Source: Stemphylium vesicarium
Taxonomy: Eukaryota; Ascomycota; Dothideomycetes; Pleosporales; Pleosporaceae
Length of the DNA stretch: 64,000 nucleotides
NCBI GenBank assembly: GCA_004380135.1
Contig: QXCR01000049.1
Span: forward strand, 1 to 64,000
Direction of reading: 5' to 3'
The notes beneath the pieces were generated by a model that saw nothing but the letters and a program-made list of their open reading frames with translations, did not search any database and was not told the DNA's origin. A program made the translations under genes and the position numbers. Every line of letters begins with the position of its first letter. Positions within the stretch are counted from its first letter, which is position 1. Positions 13,141 to 25,340 of the stretch are shown piece after piece.

Positions 13141-14639
13141 TCGTCTATATTAGAACTAATAGCCTTAATCGTGATACTATTAACTATAAAAGGATTTCTT
13201 TAGGTCTCTTATTTATTTACTATAAATATTAGGTATAACTTTTATCGCGTTTAACGTACTTATACTTACTAATAAAGTGCTTTATATATACCTAGACACT
13301 AGCGCTCTAAATCCTATAGATAGTCTCCTTAATAAGAACGCTAGAGAGGTAGAGGTTAAGACTAAATCCCTTCTAGTTACGTCTACTAAATAGTAATTAA
13401 CTAAGTGCACCTACTATAGGACTTAGAGCTATATAGGCACCTTTACCTCTAAATTCTACGCCTATATACTCCCTACGCTAACGAACTAACGTCTAATTCT
13501 AAGAAGCTACTACTAAAATACTAGCTAAGAATATAGAGACAGAGACCGCCTATTAAATAGTAAGAAGCCTATCGTGCAGGCAAAGTCTACTAAAATTAAG
13601 TTTTTTAATTAGCGTAATATTACTAACGTATAGACTAGAAGTGCCTATAGATAACTATTAGCTATAAAGCGCTATTAATTAAGTAGTACGTACTTATAAT
13701 AATTTAAGCCTTTTCTTTAGTTATTAACTCTACGATAAATGCCTAGGCTTTCTTAAGAGCTACTTCCTATCCACCTACTCTATAGATTTAAGGCGAGGGA
13801 TAGATAGGAGGGCTTGTCCTATACTATATGTGCTTAATATTAAATTACGCTATAATAGCCGTAGCGCACGTAGTTAAAAGCAGTGCTTATACTATCTTAA
13901 GTGTTTACTAGAGCTACTATCGTTGGATCACGGCCCCGCTAACATAATAAAGAAAGCCATTAATGAGGTTCTTATAACCTTCTGCTACTCTAGCCGTGTG
14001 CAGGTAGTGCTTGCGCGAGTTTATTGAGCACGCACTAGAGATCCGCCACGCTAACTATAACTGCTAGACAGATGCCATATGTGGGTACCTACTGACTATA
14101 TCAATAGCGGAATGTTATGACCGTCGGCTTAGTGCTAGGCAAATGAAGGTATTAGGCATCTACGTGATGTAAGAATCACTTAGGATGACTTGCAGTAAGC
14201 GGCTTAGGATGGCAAAATAATCACGTAAGCTACTAGTAATGCACAGTAGACTACTCAGGACCGCAGCGGCGGATAACATATTTAGGATCTATGCACTAAC
14301 CTACGGCGGTAGAAATTGGTATAGGTAATAGTTAATGCACTAGGGTTCCGCAGCGCATAGGCGCTTTACCACGCTACGCTACTATAGAAGTTCTACTAAA
14401 TATATGTTAAAGACCTATAAATTAGCTTAGTTTATAGTCTATATTTACTAGAGTCGTAGGCTAATATAGCATCTTACCCTACTAATATATTAAGTTCTAT
14501 GTATAATACTAGAGTAATTACACTAATACCTATAGTAGACGCAATATACTATAGCTAAAAGATTAACGACTATATCTTACTATAATATCACTTCCGCTTT
14601 ACCTACCTCGCGCGGGCTCTACCACCGTACAAAAAGCTT
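13141..14639. other. RIP-mutated DNA, no readable gene
   Basis: AT-rich up to 13.9 kb, probably hiding the N-terminus of the GH3 relic. A patch of mixed composition follows at 13920-14360. No frame can be read. One copy of a 27-bp direct repeat lies at 14216-14242. Confidence 0.4.
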
Positions 14640-16018
14640 AGCATGACATACTTTATAGACGTGCCTTCCCCGCATATTAGACCGCGGAACGACAGCCGCC
14701 TAGTGGACCTACTACTATCTTATCGCACCTCTATCTCTAGGCACTACGATAAGTTTACTAAGCTAAGGAAGCTTAATAATAAGGAATAGTAGTATAGCTT
14801 AACCGCATTTAAATTATCTAAGAAATCTAGTTAAGCTAAGAATTACCTAGTATATACTAAGGCATAATATCTAGACTACGTAGTAGAGGTAGAAGATAAT
14901 AGTAATAGTAGCGCTTAAGATAGTATAATTTAATAAAGTAGGAGACATTCTCTATAGTCTAGCCTATATTTAAGAATAGAAATAGAAGAAAATAAAGATA
15001 CTAGAGACGCCTCTAAAGTAAGTGCTAATATCTATTCTACTAATAGTGCCTATTATCTTAATGTCTTTAATATAGCTAACTTAGAGGAGAAAAGTAATAG
15101 TACCCTCTCCCGTGGTATAGCAGACGCGAAATGCTATCCTACTACTAATGCCCTAACTCTATTTGCGGGAGAGTCGACGCTTATCGAAGAGCTAATCGCC
15201 AATTATGCCTCACTCTTTGACAGTCCCTTCGACAGTCCCTTCAACCCGGGCCCTATAGATACGAGGTATAAGCGACCACGAACTACTCCTACTACTCCTA
15301 AGAGAGCTTCGCTTAACTCTATAAAGTAACGAAGTAGTATCTTAGTAAGAGCTTTAGCTAAGTCTAAACTAGATTTAAGGAACTTCTAAAAGCTTCGCTT
15401 AAATATCTAGCACCCTACTTAGTCTATCTATAGCACATAATAAGACTAGGATAGTCTAGACTAGGCCTGCCGAACATCCCAGGCTATCAAAGCCGAAGCA
15501 ATTTCGATGCGCAATATATACAGGCATAGGCAGGATTCGACGCCGAGACATATATTGGACACTATGTGTAGCATAACCAAGATCTGTTCACCAGACAGTA
15601 GGAGAGTGTAGAGCCTCAGACTAGGAGGGAACAAGGCGATCTACTTAACGCCTCTAAGTAAGCATAGTTTCGCCTATCCTGCAGCTAGTAGGCATTTAGA
15701 AGGCGCCTTGCAGCTTGCGCGAGTAGTAAATGCTACTTATTTTATAGGGGAACTTGAGGGTATAGAAGTCGTAAGTAGGAGAGAGCTATTAAGATATCGC
15801 TATAAGTAGGTAGTTTTACTAGTAGACTTAAATAAGAGCCTGCCTGCCTTACCTTTGCAGGTATATAGGTAGTATAGCAAAGAATAAGCTATATATTAAT
15901 AATAAACCTAGGTGAGCTTCTATAAAGGCTAGAATATTAATCTATTAGAGTAGCGTGTAATAAGTAATCTAAGAAGTAATAGACGGCCTAGAATAATTAC
16001 GTAAGCTACTAGTAATGC
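14216..16018. repeat. 27-bp direct repeat pair
   Basis: Copies at 14216-14242 and 15992-16018, same orientation, share 26 of 27 bases around ACGTAAGCTACTAGTAATGC. The single difference is C/T. They bracket 1.75 kb containing a mutated reading frame. They may be remnants of a duplicated end, or chance in low-complexity DNA. Confidence 0.4.
14640..15328 (+). pseudogene. Unidentified protein, RIP-broken reading frame
   Basis: One frame stays readable for about 230 codons with only TAG/TAA-type breaks. It begins near PRNDSRLVDLLLSYRTSISR and passes an acidic stretch, YVVEVEDNSNSSA. It becomes fully open at the end, with LTLFAGESTLIEELIANYAS and a proline/threonine-rich tail ending KRASLNSIK before a TAA at 15326-15328. 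The family is not recognised. The low-complexity acidic and P/T-rich character suggests a regulatory or transposon-encoded protein, but that is only inference. Confidence 0.4.
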
Positions 16019-16729
16019 TGCCTCTTATACTACGTGCTTCTCTTTAGCTATCTAAAGCTTACGCGTCCTACTAGGCTTATTAGGCGCGGCTTTTGTAGTA
16101 GTAGCTTCCTTTTTTTACCTTTCTTTATAATCCTATAAGTATATACCTCTAACCTTCTTTAGTAGTTAAAATATAGCTTTACTATCCTACTCTAGAATTT
16201 GCTATAATTAGATTAAGAGACTTAACACACGTCTTATACTTCTTCTTAATACCTATCTCTTTCTTATAATTGCTGCTACTACGCCTAGTAAGGTTGTTTT
16301 GAATAGAAACATAATAGAGTGGTTATCTTACGTAATTCTTGCTATTTTAGTCCGCGTAATGCGCTATTAAAGTGGCGCACGCTAAGTATATAGAGAAGGT
16401 TTAGGCTAAGGTAGTCTTACTAATTAATTAGCTTTCACACTCGTAACCTAAGTAGTATAAATAGACTAGGAGCTCTTATTCGTTCTTAGAGTGCGGTTTA
16501 TACTTGCTATCTCTAACGCTACGATAAGTAAGCTCGTAGAGTAGACGAAGCATACTATTTATTAGAAATCTATCTTGGTCCTCTTCTCGCTATCTACTGC
16601 CTCTTTCGTAGCTAATTACCTATATTATTAAGCTAATTATTAAAATATCTCTTTACTTAGCTAATCTTCTTAAATACTTTTATAGCCACACCTATACGTA
16701 TACGATAGATCTAGAAGAATATTAAAAAG
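15329..16729. other. RIP-mutated DNA, no readable gene
   Basis: Patches of normal composition at about 15460-15650 and 15680-15720 lack open frames. The rest is AT-rich with stops throughout. It probably includes the mutated N-terminus of the zinc-finger-like relic downstream. Confidence 0.35.
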
Positions 16730-17600
16730 CGCGAGGACACTTTCCTTTATATATCTATAGAGATAATTATAGACATCCTCTAGTAGTTCCGCACGACTCT
16801 ATTATTTAAAAATGCGGCTATTATAGTAAGTACTATAAGCGCCTAGATATTCTTAAAGATTACTATATTATTATAGGTTACTATATCTATCTAGAACGTT
16901 ATACTTCTAGATACTAGTGTCGCGACTATAACATCTCTTTTAAGAATATAAATGCCTTTAGCGCATATATAGCGGGTTATATATATTATAAGCCTTTATA
17001 GTAAAAGCCCTATAGTAACGTAGAAAAGATTAAAAAACCTATGATCTTAATCGCGGACGATTAGGTATGTATAAGATACTAGCAAACCTTCCTGTCCTTC
17101 TAATCTCTCTAATAATATTGCGAATTATTAAAGTATAAGCCACTTAGTGCTCTACGCTGCCCTGTAGGAGAAGGATACACTAGAAAGTTTAGTGCGCCGT
17201 CGGCGCTGCTGCACTATCTAGAAAGTAGAAACTACTACTTAGCTATAGACCGCGATGCTATCTACGATATCGTCTATCTATATAACCACGATTATACGAT
17301 CTATAGCCTCTCTATATTTATACCCTTAAACTCTCCCTATTTCTTATTATACTATCTATCTCCTAATCTTAGGGCCCTAAGGGCGTCTCTTAATAGTTCT
17401 AATAGCTAGTTCTTAGTTACTTCTATACCCTCTTAGGGTAGTGCGGAAGATAGTTTAGTAGATTAGTTACTACTTAAGAATATCTCTCTCTCGCTTAGAA
17501 GTAGACGCGTAGTTAATAAAATTAAGCCTAAACTCTATTGCCTACTTTATCTAAGAAAGCGTATAGTCTTTGCTATACTATAGGCACTTTAATAGCATAT
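16730..17600 (+). pseudogene. C2H2 zinc-finger-like protein, RIP-ruined
   Basis: A single plus frame reads CGYYSKYYKRLDILKDYY, where histidines appear turned to tyrosines (CAC to TAC). Later it reads LRCPVGEGYTRKFSAPSALL, HYLESRNYYLAIDRDAIYD and NSPYFLLYYLSPNLRALRAS. Fungal C2H2 proteins with a C-C-F-PSALLxHLESGxC finger have this layout, and the His-to-Tyr changes are the RIP-type C to T transition. About 15 stop codons would have to be explained as mutated Q/W codons. Family assignment is from motif memory only; it could be another treble-clef protein. Confidence 0.45.
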
Positions 17601-20600
17601 AATCTCTTTAGTATACTATAAAAAAGGATACTACTATCTAAGTAATCTCTTTCTAATAGACTTTAGTAGAGTTAATATAAAGTAAGAAAAGTAAAAGTAA
17701 TTTATAACTCTAAGTAGCTTAGCTTAATATTTAGAAAGTGGGGTATACTATAGTAGTAAGTAGACGTTCTTGCGTTATATTAAGCTTACTTAGCGGCACC
17801 TAGGGTAATAGGGATATAGAGAGATACGCCTTCTATTACTAGACTTCTAAGATTAAGGTCGTTTATTATAGATTTATAGGAATAGCTAATAAATACGTAA
17901 TTAGTAATTAGATATTCTTTATTCTCTTACTAACCTAATAGTTCCTCGCATCTACTAAATAAATGCCCTGCTGTGTCCCTAACGTGTTACCTTGGCAAGT
18001 GCCCTTCCCCCCTCCCCCATCTCAACAAGTGGCACGTGACGTATGACGGGCGCAGCGCGCTACGAACACAATACGCGAGCAGTCCAGCCTCAACAGCCCA
18101 GCCTTTTGCGCCAGAGTCGCTGTGGCTCTCTGTGGGATCTGCGCCAACCCGTGTCGCTGTTACAAGGTGATGGGCCACCCCGGAACTATGGTTACTTTTA
18201 GAGCCCGGTCGGCTGCGTGACTTTAGCGCACGGGCCACAAAGGATCTTAAACGCCTTGTGGCACGTGCGCGTAACTACGAAACTCGATACCACCTTTGCA
18301 ATTGCGCATTAGGAATGGCTAATAACTAGCTTTAATAACTAATTCCTGTGTTTATCTTAATAACGCTAGTAGATAGTAGAATCCTCTATTAGCTACCTAG
18401 ACTATTAAGTGCCTCTAGCCCTTAGCTAGTATACTATTCTAAACGCCTTTAGTATAATAGTGTTAGTATCTACTAATAGACTAGCTACCTTACTAGGTAG
18501 GGGTAGAATATAATTATATAGAAAGCTTCTCCTAAGTATAAAATAGCGAGTCTAATATCTTACTATTATTATCTTTTATCTCTATTTACGCTAAGTTAAA
18601 GGCTATCCTAGGTATAGAATAAATTAAATATAGGTAAAGAATTTAATAATAGAGTTTACTTAAGGGATAACGTTCTTACCTATATAAAAGAAATCTTAGT
18701 AGGCGGGTATAAGCTAATAAGATATAGTATCTTATAGGAACGCTTACTAACCTTACGCTCCTATTAGCTAGCTCTAGCCTACTTAGTTTTCCGCTATATA
18801 GGGAGGGAGGCTAGAGTATTGTTAACGACCAACGAGCGATTCGTCGTTATCTCCTCACGTGTAGTATCGTCCCTGGCGCACACAAGATTGGTACTCACCG
18901 GCCGCAGAATATGCTACTAATAGGCACCGCCGCTCCGCTTCCGCTCATGTTCGTAGCAGCGCTGCTATTAAAAACTTTGATCACGTCCTGCGTGATAGCA
19001 ACACAGCGGACTAGCACAAGGGGAAAGAATTTACCGACACGCGAAGCTCGCTCACTTCCTATAAAACTAAACTAGTTAGTAACTCCTATAGCTATAAAAG
19101 AGCTAGCTACTTCTAGTAGCGTGTTCTCTGCGGAGATCACTCCTGCTATTAGTTAGTATTAGATTAAGTTAGTTAGGTTATCAACATCCCTAGCGAGTGC
19201 TATAGCGGCTTCCTTAACTCTGCGTCGGAGCAATTAGCGAACAAAGGTAGGAAGAATTCTCTTGCGGGGGATCCAGAGTCTTGCGCTGCCGTGATTGAGA
19301 TTGCTGGGATGCCGTTAAGCATGCAGCTATACTCGCTTTAACTAACTACGGCAAGTGGAAGCTATAGGAAAAGGACTATAGTCTTTATACTAGAAAATTA
19401 TGCATATAATGCGATCTTTTTTAAGAGAAATAAGCCTCTTTATAGTAGGGTGTAGAGTTAATGCTTAGTTAGTATTTTATAGCGGCTAGGTCCTAGAACT
19501 CTACCTATAGAACGGGCTCTGTCTAGTACGAGCAATAAAAGTTAGTTAAGTTTAATAGACAGAATAGAAAGCCTTAAATAGAAACGAACGCTAATGCATC
19601 TGCGAATAATTCGTTAAAGGCTAGAAGATGTGAGCTTCGGGAATATAAAGCAAAGTCTTGTTCTAATCACGTATGCCGGCAACTATAGAAATTCTTCCGC
19701 GGCAGTAGGATTGTCGCAGTCAAAAGCGACGGAAGGTTGACCGACTATGACTATAAGGCGACCGTAGCTATCACGTTTTATTTCTTCTCTATCATAATTT
19801 TGATCTATATTCAATCTGAATTAGATCTTCGACACTCTACCAGCTTACACTAGCGGCGCTTTAGCCGTTAAGGATTGCTAAAATTAGCTCCAAATATCTA
19901 TTTCGGGCCTAGGCATATTATCATAATGCGCTACTCAAGATTTTCTTGCTCCCTCGTTCTACTAGGCACAACTTTCTAACTCGCGTTAAGTACTTCTAGT
20001 CCTTAGTCTTGTCGTTAAGTAGTGGAACTTATATACCCTCTACTAAGCGAACTATGCACTAATTCTAAGCTTAATAGTAGCTCCTTTACTATTACGTGCT
20101 CTATAGGAGGAGGCTTTAGTAAGTTAAGTATTAACTTAAATACGTATCTTAATAATAATGATAGTATACTAGGATTCTTATACGTATTCTAGAAAGTATA
20201 TTCTACTTTAAATTTAAATACTTATCTTAATAGTAATAGTTCTATCTTCTTAACTTACGCTTAGTATAAGCTCTAAGATTTTCTAAGGCTTACTTATAAC
20301 TATAAAACGTAAGACTATAGCTCTACGAGTACTTAGATTAATCTTAGTAAGGTTAGTATCTATTAACGCTAGCTACGTACTAATTATTTAGGTAATAGAG
20401 TCTTTTTTAGAGCTAATAGGTAGTTAGAATGCTTATAAGATACTTTATAACTATATATAAGAAGGTGAATAGGCCTTACTCTTTTTATTTATCTAGGTCC
20501 GTCACCCTAACACTGCATCTAATAATATGCCACTATATGAATGAATATAGCTAATGTAATAAACGAGGATATAGCTCTATTACTCTACAATCAACGCTTT

Positions 20601-23600
20601 TCTAATGCGTAGTACTACTAGGTATTAAGGGTCGAGTATTATAATAGGGCTAGCTAAAGTTATAGAAATAAAAGCTCTTAAGAAATCTAGATTAAGGTTT
20701 AACTACTATATCTAATTAATGCGTGTGTCGTAGTAAAATATATAAATATATATAATATAAGTAGCTACTTTATAATCTTAAGGGTAGTATCGCGGTAACT
20801 AAAGGTGTTAACTTCCTAGTAGTGAAGTTCTAAGGACGGTAGTTAATAAGATAGTAGATAAGTAGTGTTACGGGAGGCATATAGCTTGAGTTGATGCGTT
20901 GTAGAGAGTTAGAATAGTTACTATTCTTATCCCGCGGCGAGTACGCGCTGTACGACATCTAGGTCTATAAGAATGCAAAGATCGGGCTTACTATAGAGCT
21001 CTAGACGATGACGTTTTATTATTACTCTATGTTAATAGCTTTATAATCTCTAGTAACTAATTATATCGCATAGCTACTCTAGTAAGCTGTGTGCCTATAG
21101 AAAGCTTAAGTAGATTAATTATAGATGCGTCTAGATTAAAGTTCAATGATTGTCCTTCTATTGTCGTGATAGACTGCCTATGTCGTACACTATATAACCT
21201 CGCTCGCCCTTGCTCACCCTTGCTCACCCTGGCTCACCCTCGGCTCACCCTTGCTCACCCTGGCTCACCCTGGCTCACCCTGGCTCACCCTCGGCTCACC
21301 CTCGGCTCACCCTTGCTCACCCATGGCTCACCCACTGCTCCTAAGGATATACCCTAAGTCGGTTGCTTAGAAATCTAGCTAGACATTGTCGCATTAGGAC
21401 GATCCTAACTATGCCTTATACTCTGTCACTAATCACTTCTTTAGACAATATTATAATGAATTCGGCACTATCTCCTTTAATATATATATACTATAAACGT
21501 GACTTATTTACTATCCGCCACCCCAACGTCTATATAGAGAGCCGACAACGCTTTGCTACATCGTACCTCTAGTTCTTACCCCCTCTTCTAGCTACCTTAA
21601 AGGCATATAATATAGGGGCCTTATAGCTAGTTATAGTAAGTATAGTAGTCTAAACTCTATATTTACTTATAAATAGCGTTATTAATTATATAGTATAGTA
21701 ACCTAAATCTAAGCTAAGCTAAAATACAATAATTCTCTATCTTTCTATCCCTTTAAACCTATAGACTACAAATTTAGCTCTAGACTATATAATAGTATAT
21801 ACTATATAGCGAGAGTTATATTTATTGCGTAGTCGCAGTATTAAACGATTACGCGAGCCGCGACTTAGATTCGCATATGCTATAGACCTCTAGTAATTTC
21901 GGACCCCGCAGCAAAAACCCTAATAAGTAGCGCTACGCGAATTCCTCGACTAAGTACAAACTAGCGCTTAGCGATAATATTATTAAATTAACGCAGACCT
22001 AGAAACCGCGCAATATTCCTATACGGCATGCTAGCATTAAACCTTACTAGTCCCCTCTAACGGAACGCGCTAAGATACTAGCTATAGTATAGTTAATAAA
22101 TCTAGTTCTACTTACAAGTGAAGCTAGCGTCCTAAGTAGTTTATAGCTACTAGTCTACTTAGTATCTATACTATATTAGTAAAGTACTATGCTATTAAAC
22201 GTACTACTAAGAAGATATTGCGCTAGTGGTTTACTTTAAACGCCACCTTGCTAGAACTAGATCCTAGTAGGTCATCTTTTAAGGTCCTACACGTGCTAGA
22301 ATCTAAGCTTAATATCTACCCTAAGTGTTAGTAGTTCTACTCGTGCAAATCCACTTAGGTTAATATAGAAATTACAATTTGCTATTCGCGTGTCATATAT
22401 AGAGATCGAAGTGCAATGAAAAAGGCTCCTTTGTCTTATCGTTATTTCTCTAGATTTGTCTAGCCCCTTTCGCTGACTCGAACAACGATACCGCCTATTA
22501 TATATTAGGGCAAGATTATCCTCTACGTTAACATTATAAGCCTGTTTGCGTATATCGCTTTCTATATTTTAATAGTAAGCCTATTTAGGTATTAATTGCC
22601 TCTATTAGTAGTAAAAATGTAAAGTCTAGTGCTAACTAAGATACTCTAGGCAGCATTTAAATATTTTTAAGTAAGTTAAGTTAGAATTTATACTAATTTC
22701 GCTAGAGGGCTTAATAAAGATTTATAAGAATACGCTACTATTAAGAATTAAAAGTTTATTAAATTTTCGTTTTCGCGGATAAGGGGCTTTCAATAATTAT
22801 AGTAATAAGGCGAGATAAAAGATATATAATAGATATCCTATTATCTACCTTAATAATCTAATATAGCGTAGATAAGAATAAATAGATTATTACTAAGAGC
22901 TAGCGCTTATTAGAGCACTTTAACGTCCCTATCTTATAGTAACTTCCGCCTAGCTTCCCTATTAACACGTTACCTATTTAACGTGCCCTAGCGTCCCTCT
23001 TACTATTGCACCTATAAAAGGTCGAACGCGCTATTAAACTCTTTTACTATAACTTCTAGGTAGAATAGAATAATCTAACTAAGTCTAAAACTTTATAAGC
23101 TACTCTTAGAATAGCTCTAAATAGTAATAAAGGAGCATAGAAAGTAGTGGAAAGAGCAAAGATAGAGGAGGTGAAGTAGAGGTTAGATAGAAACACTTAC
23201 AACGCGTTTAAGAACGGCGCTTTTAGACTACCTTAGTTTACTAGTGAGTCCCAATTCTATATTCTATCTAGCGAATAGGGCGTGTTGTTAATAGTCTATC
23301 GCAGCTACGAACACGAATAGAGAGACTAAGGGGTACTAGGGTGTTAATTATATTAGTAAGCTTTATAAGCATTTAAGTCTTTAAAGGTCTTCTAGTCAAG
23401 GATGGCGCTGCTTATTATAGCAAGCGATGTGCTAAGTAGTGCTTAATTGCAATTTGTCTTCCTGCGGGGCAGCTCATTCTGCATGTTTCGTTCCTGCTTT
23501 TCGACATCAGATATTGTACATACCATCACAAGCTTCTCTGGCGAGTTTTCGAGTCGGCTATATTCGATGCTCGCCTGTCAGACTTGTTAGCAATCAAGCT

Positions 23601-24049
23601 AGATCAAGCTCAACCATCAATCCAGCCATTTTTTCCTCCAATCAATCAAGCCAAGCTCGGGATCTTTTTTTAAGATTTACAATTAGTTAAGCTAATTTAC
23701 TCTTCTTTATTATTATCTTACTCTATTAGTTTAGCTTATTACCTACTTAAAAGTTAATCTTACTAATTTAATCTACTCTTTTTAGAATAGCTACAAATTT
23801 AGTTTAAGCTACCTACGCGCATTATAGTAGTGTTAAGATATAAACTAGAGAAACTTATAAATAAGCTTATAAATTAATAGGAAATATAAATAAAAGTACT
23901 ACTTATTTATCTTAGTACGTAGTAAGAGATACTACTTATACCTTTAGTCTCCTATGTGTATATTACTATAGGTCTTTTTATTTAGCACCTTATTTAGAAT
24001 TTACTATAGCCTACTATTTACTATAATCTACGTATAACCTCCTTAATAC
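17601..24049. other. Long RIP-mutated block with unmutated patches
   Basis: Predominantly TpA-rich with stops in all frames. Normal-composition patches lie at about 17940-18300, 18800-19060, 19130-19330, 19620-19760, 20870-21000, 21090-21360 and 23400-23690. Small ORFs in these patches (65-88 codons) have no motifs, no splice context and pyrimidine-rich composition. They look like non-coding islands or insertions rather than genes. Nothing else could be identified. Confidence 0.45.
21201..21334 (+). repeat. 10-11-bp minisatellite, about 13 units
   Basis: Tandem units of the form NGGCTCACCCT or TGCTCACCCT repeat 13 times, with a period of 10 or 11. The CpA dinucleotides are preserved inside an otherwise RIP-altered block, so the array is either younger than the mutation or too short to be a target. 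Confidence 0.9.
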
Positions 24050-25340
24050 TTTTAAACCTTAGCTATAATATAATTTTAAATAGAATTAGGCTTTATCTAC
24101 TTTTACTATTATATTCCTTTAAGTTAATAGGCTTTTTAGGGATCTCTATTATTATAAAGGCTTATAATATCTTAGTTATAGTAAGCTAGAGTTCGCGCTT
24201 AGCTACTTATATACTAGGATAGATGCGTTAGCTAGCCCTAAATGTCTAGTAGTCTTACTTATTTAGATTAGGTAGCTTTGTAGAATCTAAGGAGGAACGG
24301 CTATTATTTAGATAGTAGTTAGGCTGCCCTAGTTATTAGTACTATAGTAAAAATATAAATAAACCTTAGATAAGAATAAATAGAAAAGAATAAAAGAGGT
24401 AGCTTACGTTAAAAGTAAGAGGTTTAGTCTATTTTATTAGGTTATAGTATATAGTCTAGGTATTAAGTAAGATAATAGAGCCTACTAGGATAAGCGTGCC
24501 CTTATAAACGTAGTCTGTAGTAGCTATATATAGCGTGCCTAGCTAAAAAGAATTATAGCAGCGCTCAACTTCCTTAATAATCGCTTAGTAATATAGCATG
24601 CTAGCCTCGTCTTACATAGTAGGGAGACGGCTATAGCTAATAACCCGATTAAGTTCTTCGTGAGCCTTACGCTAGACATACGGGTGCGTTGGGATAAGCG
24701 CGCTAAACCACTATATAATGGACGCAGTCGTCTCAACACCTCCTACTATGAAGGCTGCAGCGAGCATCGCCACGTCGAGGTCGTCTAGACGCTCTTGTTC
24801 CCTTGTAAGAACTATAGCTTTAGCCAAGCAATCTGCGACCTGCACTCCGGCCCGCATCTGTCGCTCGATGCATCCAACTAGGCCGCCGTATGTGTTCACT
24901 AGCGCGGTGTGCAGTCGCTTTCCTCGACGCTTCATCGCCTAAGGCACGGTCCTCTGTAGATATTCTGGAACGAAATCAACCAAGTTTGAAATAGGGCCTA
25001 TCGTATTCATAAACTCGCGCGAGAGGGCAAGAGCGTGTCTAACGAGTGGATAACTAATACTACCCGTACGGAAGCCAAATGTGATTGTAGCCATATAGTT
25101 AAACGCGCAATAACTAGCATAGACTTAAGGATTAATATAGGTCCCGTTGGCGCTATCTATATAGAGAATCTTCAGCATACTAGTGGTTTCGTAATCTATT
25201 GTAGATATGTATCGGTCAACGCTTCTTTCGCTCAGCCAGGCAGTCGCAATGCGACGATGCTTGCGCCTATAGGCGAAGACTTAGCATACTATAAGCCCAC
25301 GGCCATAGCGCTTAAAGATATAATTAACATACTATTAATT
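24050..25340 (-). pseudogene. Cytochrome P450, RIP-ruined
   Basis: From 25290 down, the minus strand reads RRKHRRIATAWLSERSVDRY, ISTIDYETTSMLKILYIDSA, then NLVDFVPEYLQRTVP and AMKRRGKRLHTALVNTYGGL. The I-helix follows as AAAFIVGGVETTASI (24720s), then HPYV-stop-RKAHEELNRVI, ATTDYVYKGTLI and TKPLTFNVSY. Near 24270-24180 a damaged haem loop is visible (NLNK-stop-DY-stop-TFRAS-stop-RIYPSI). There the expected FGxGRRICPG has lost its glycines and its axial cysteine, which now reads as tyrosine. Order and spacing match microsomal fungal P450s. Stops again replace Q/W/R codons. The subfamily and product are unknown. Confidence 0.88.

Noticed and set aside
14640..17600. Starship captain (DUF3435 tyrosine recombinase) or other giant-element driver
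   Set aside because: I could not read the R-H-R-Y catalytic residues or the typical zinc-finger tail. The visible motif fits a C2H2 protein better.
21201..21334. CRISPR-like array
   Set aside because: The units abut without spacers and the genome is eukaryotic; it is a minisatellite.
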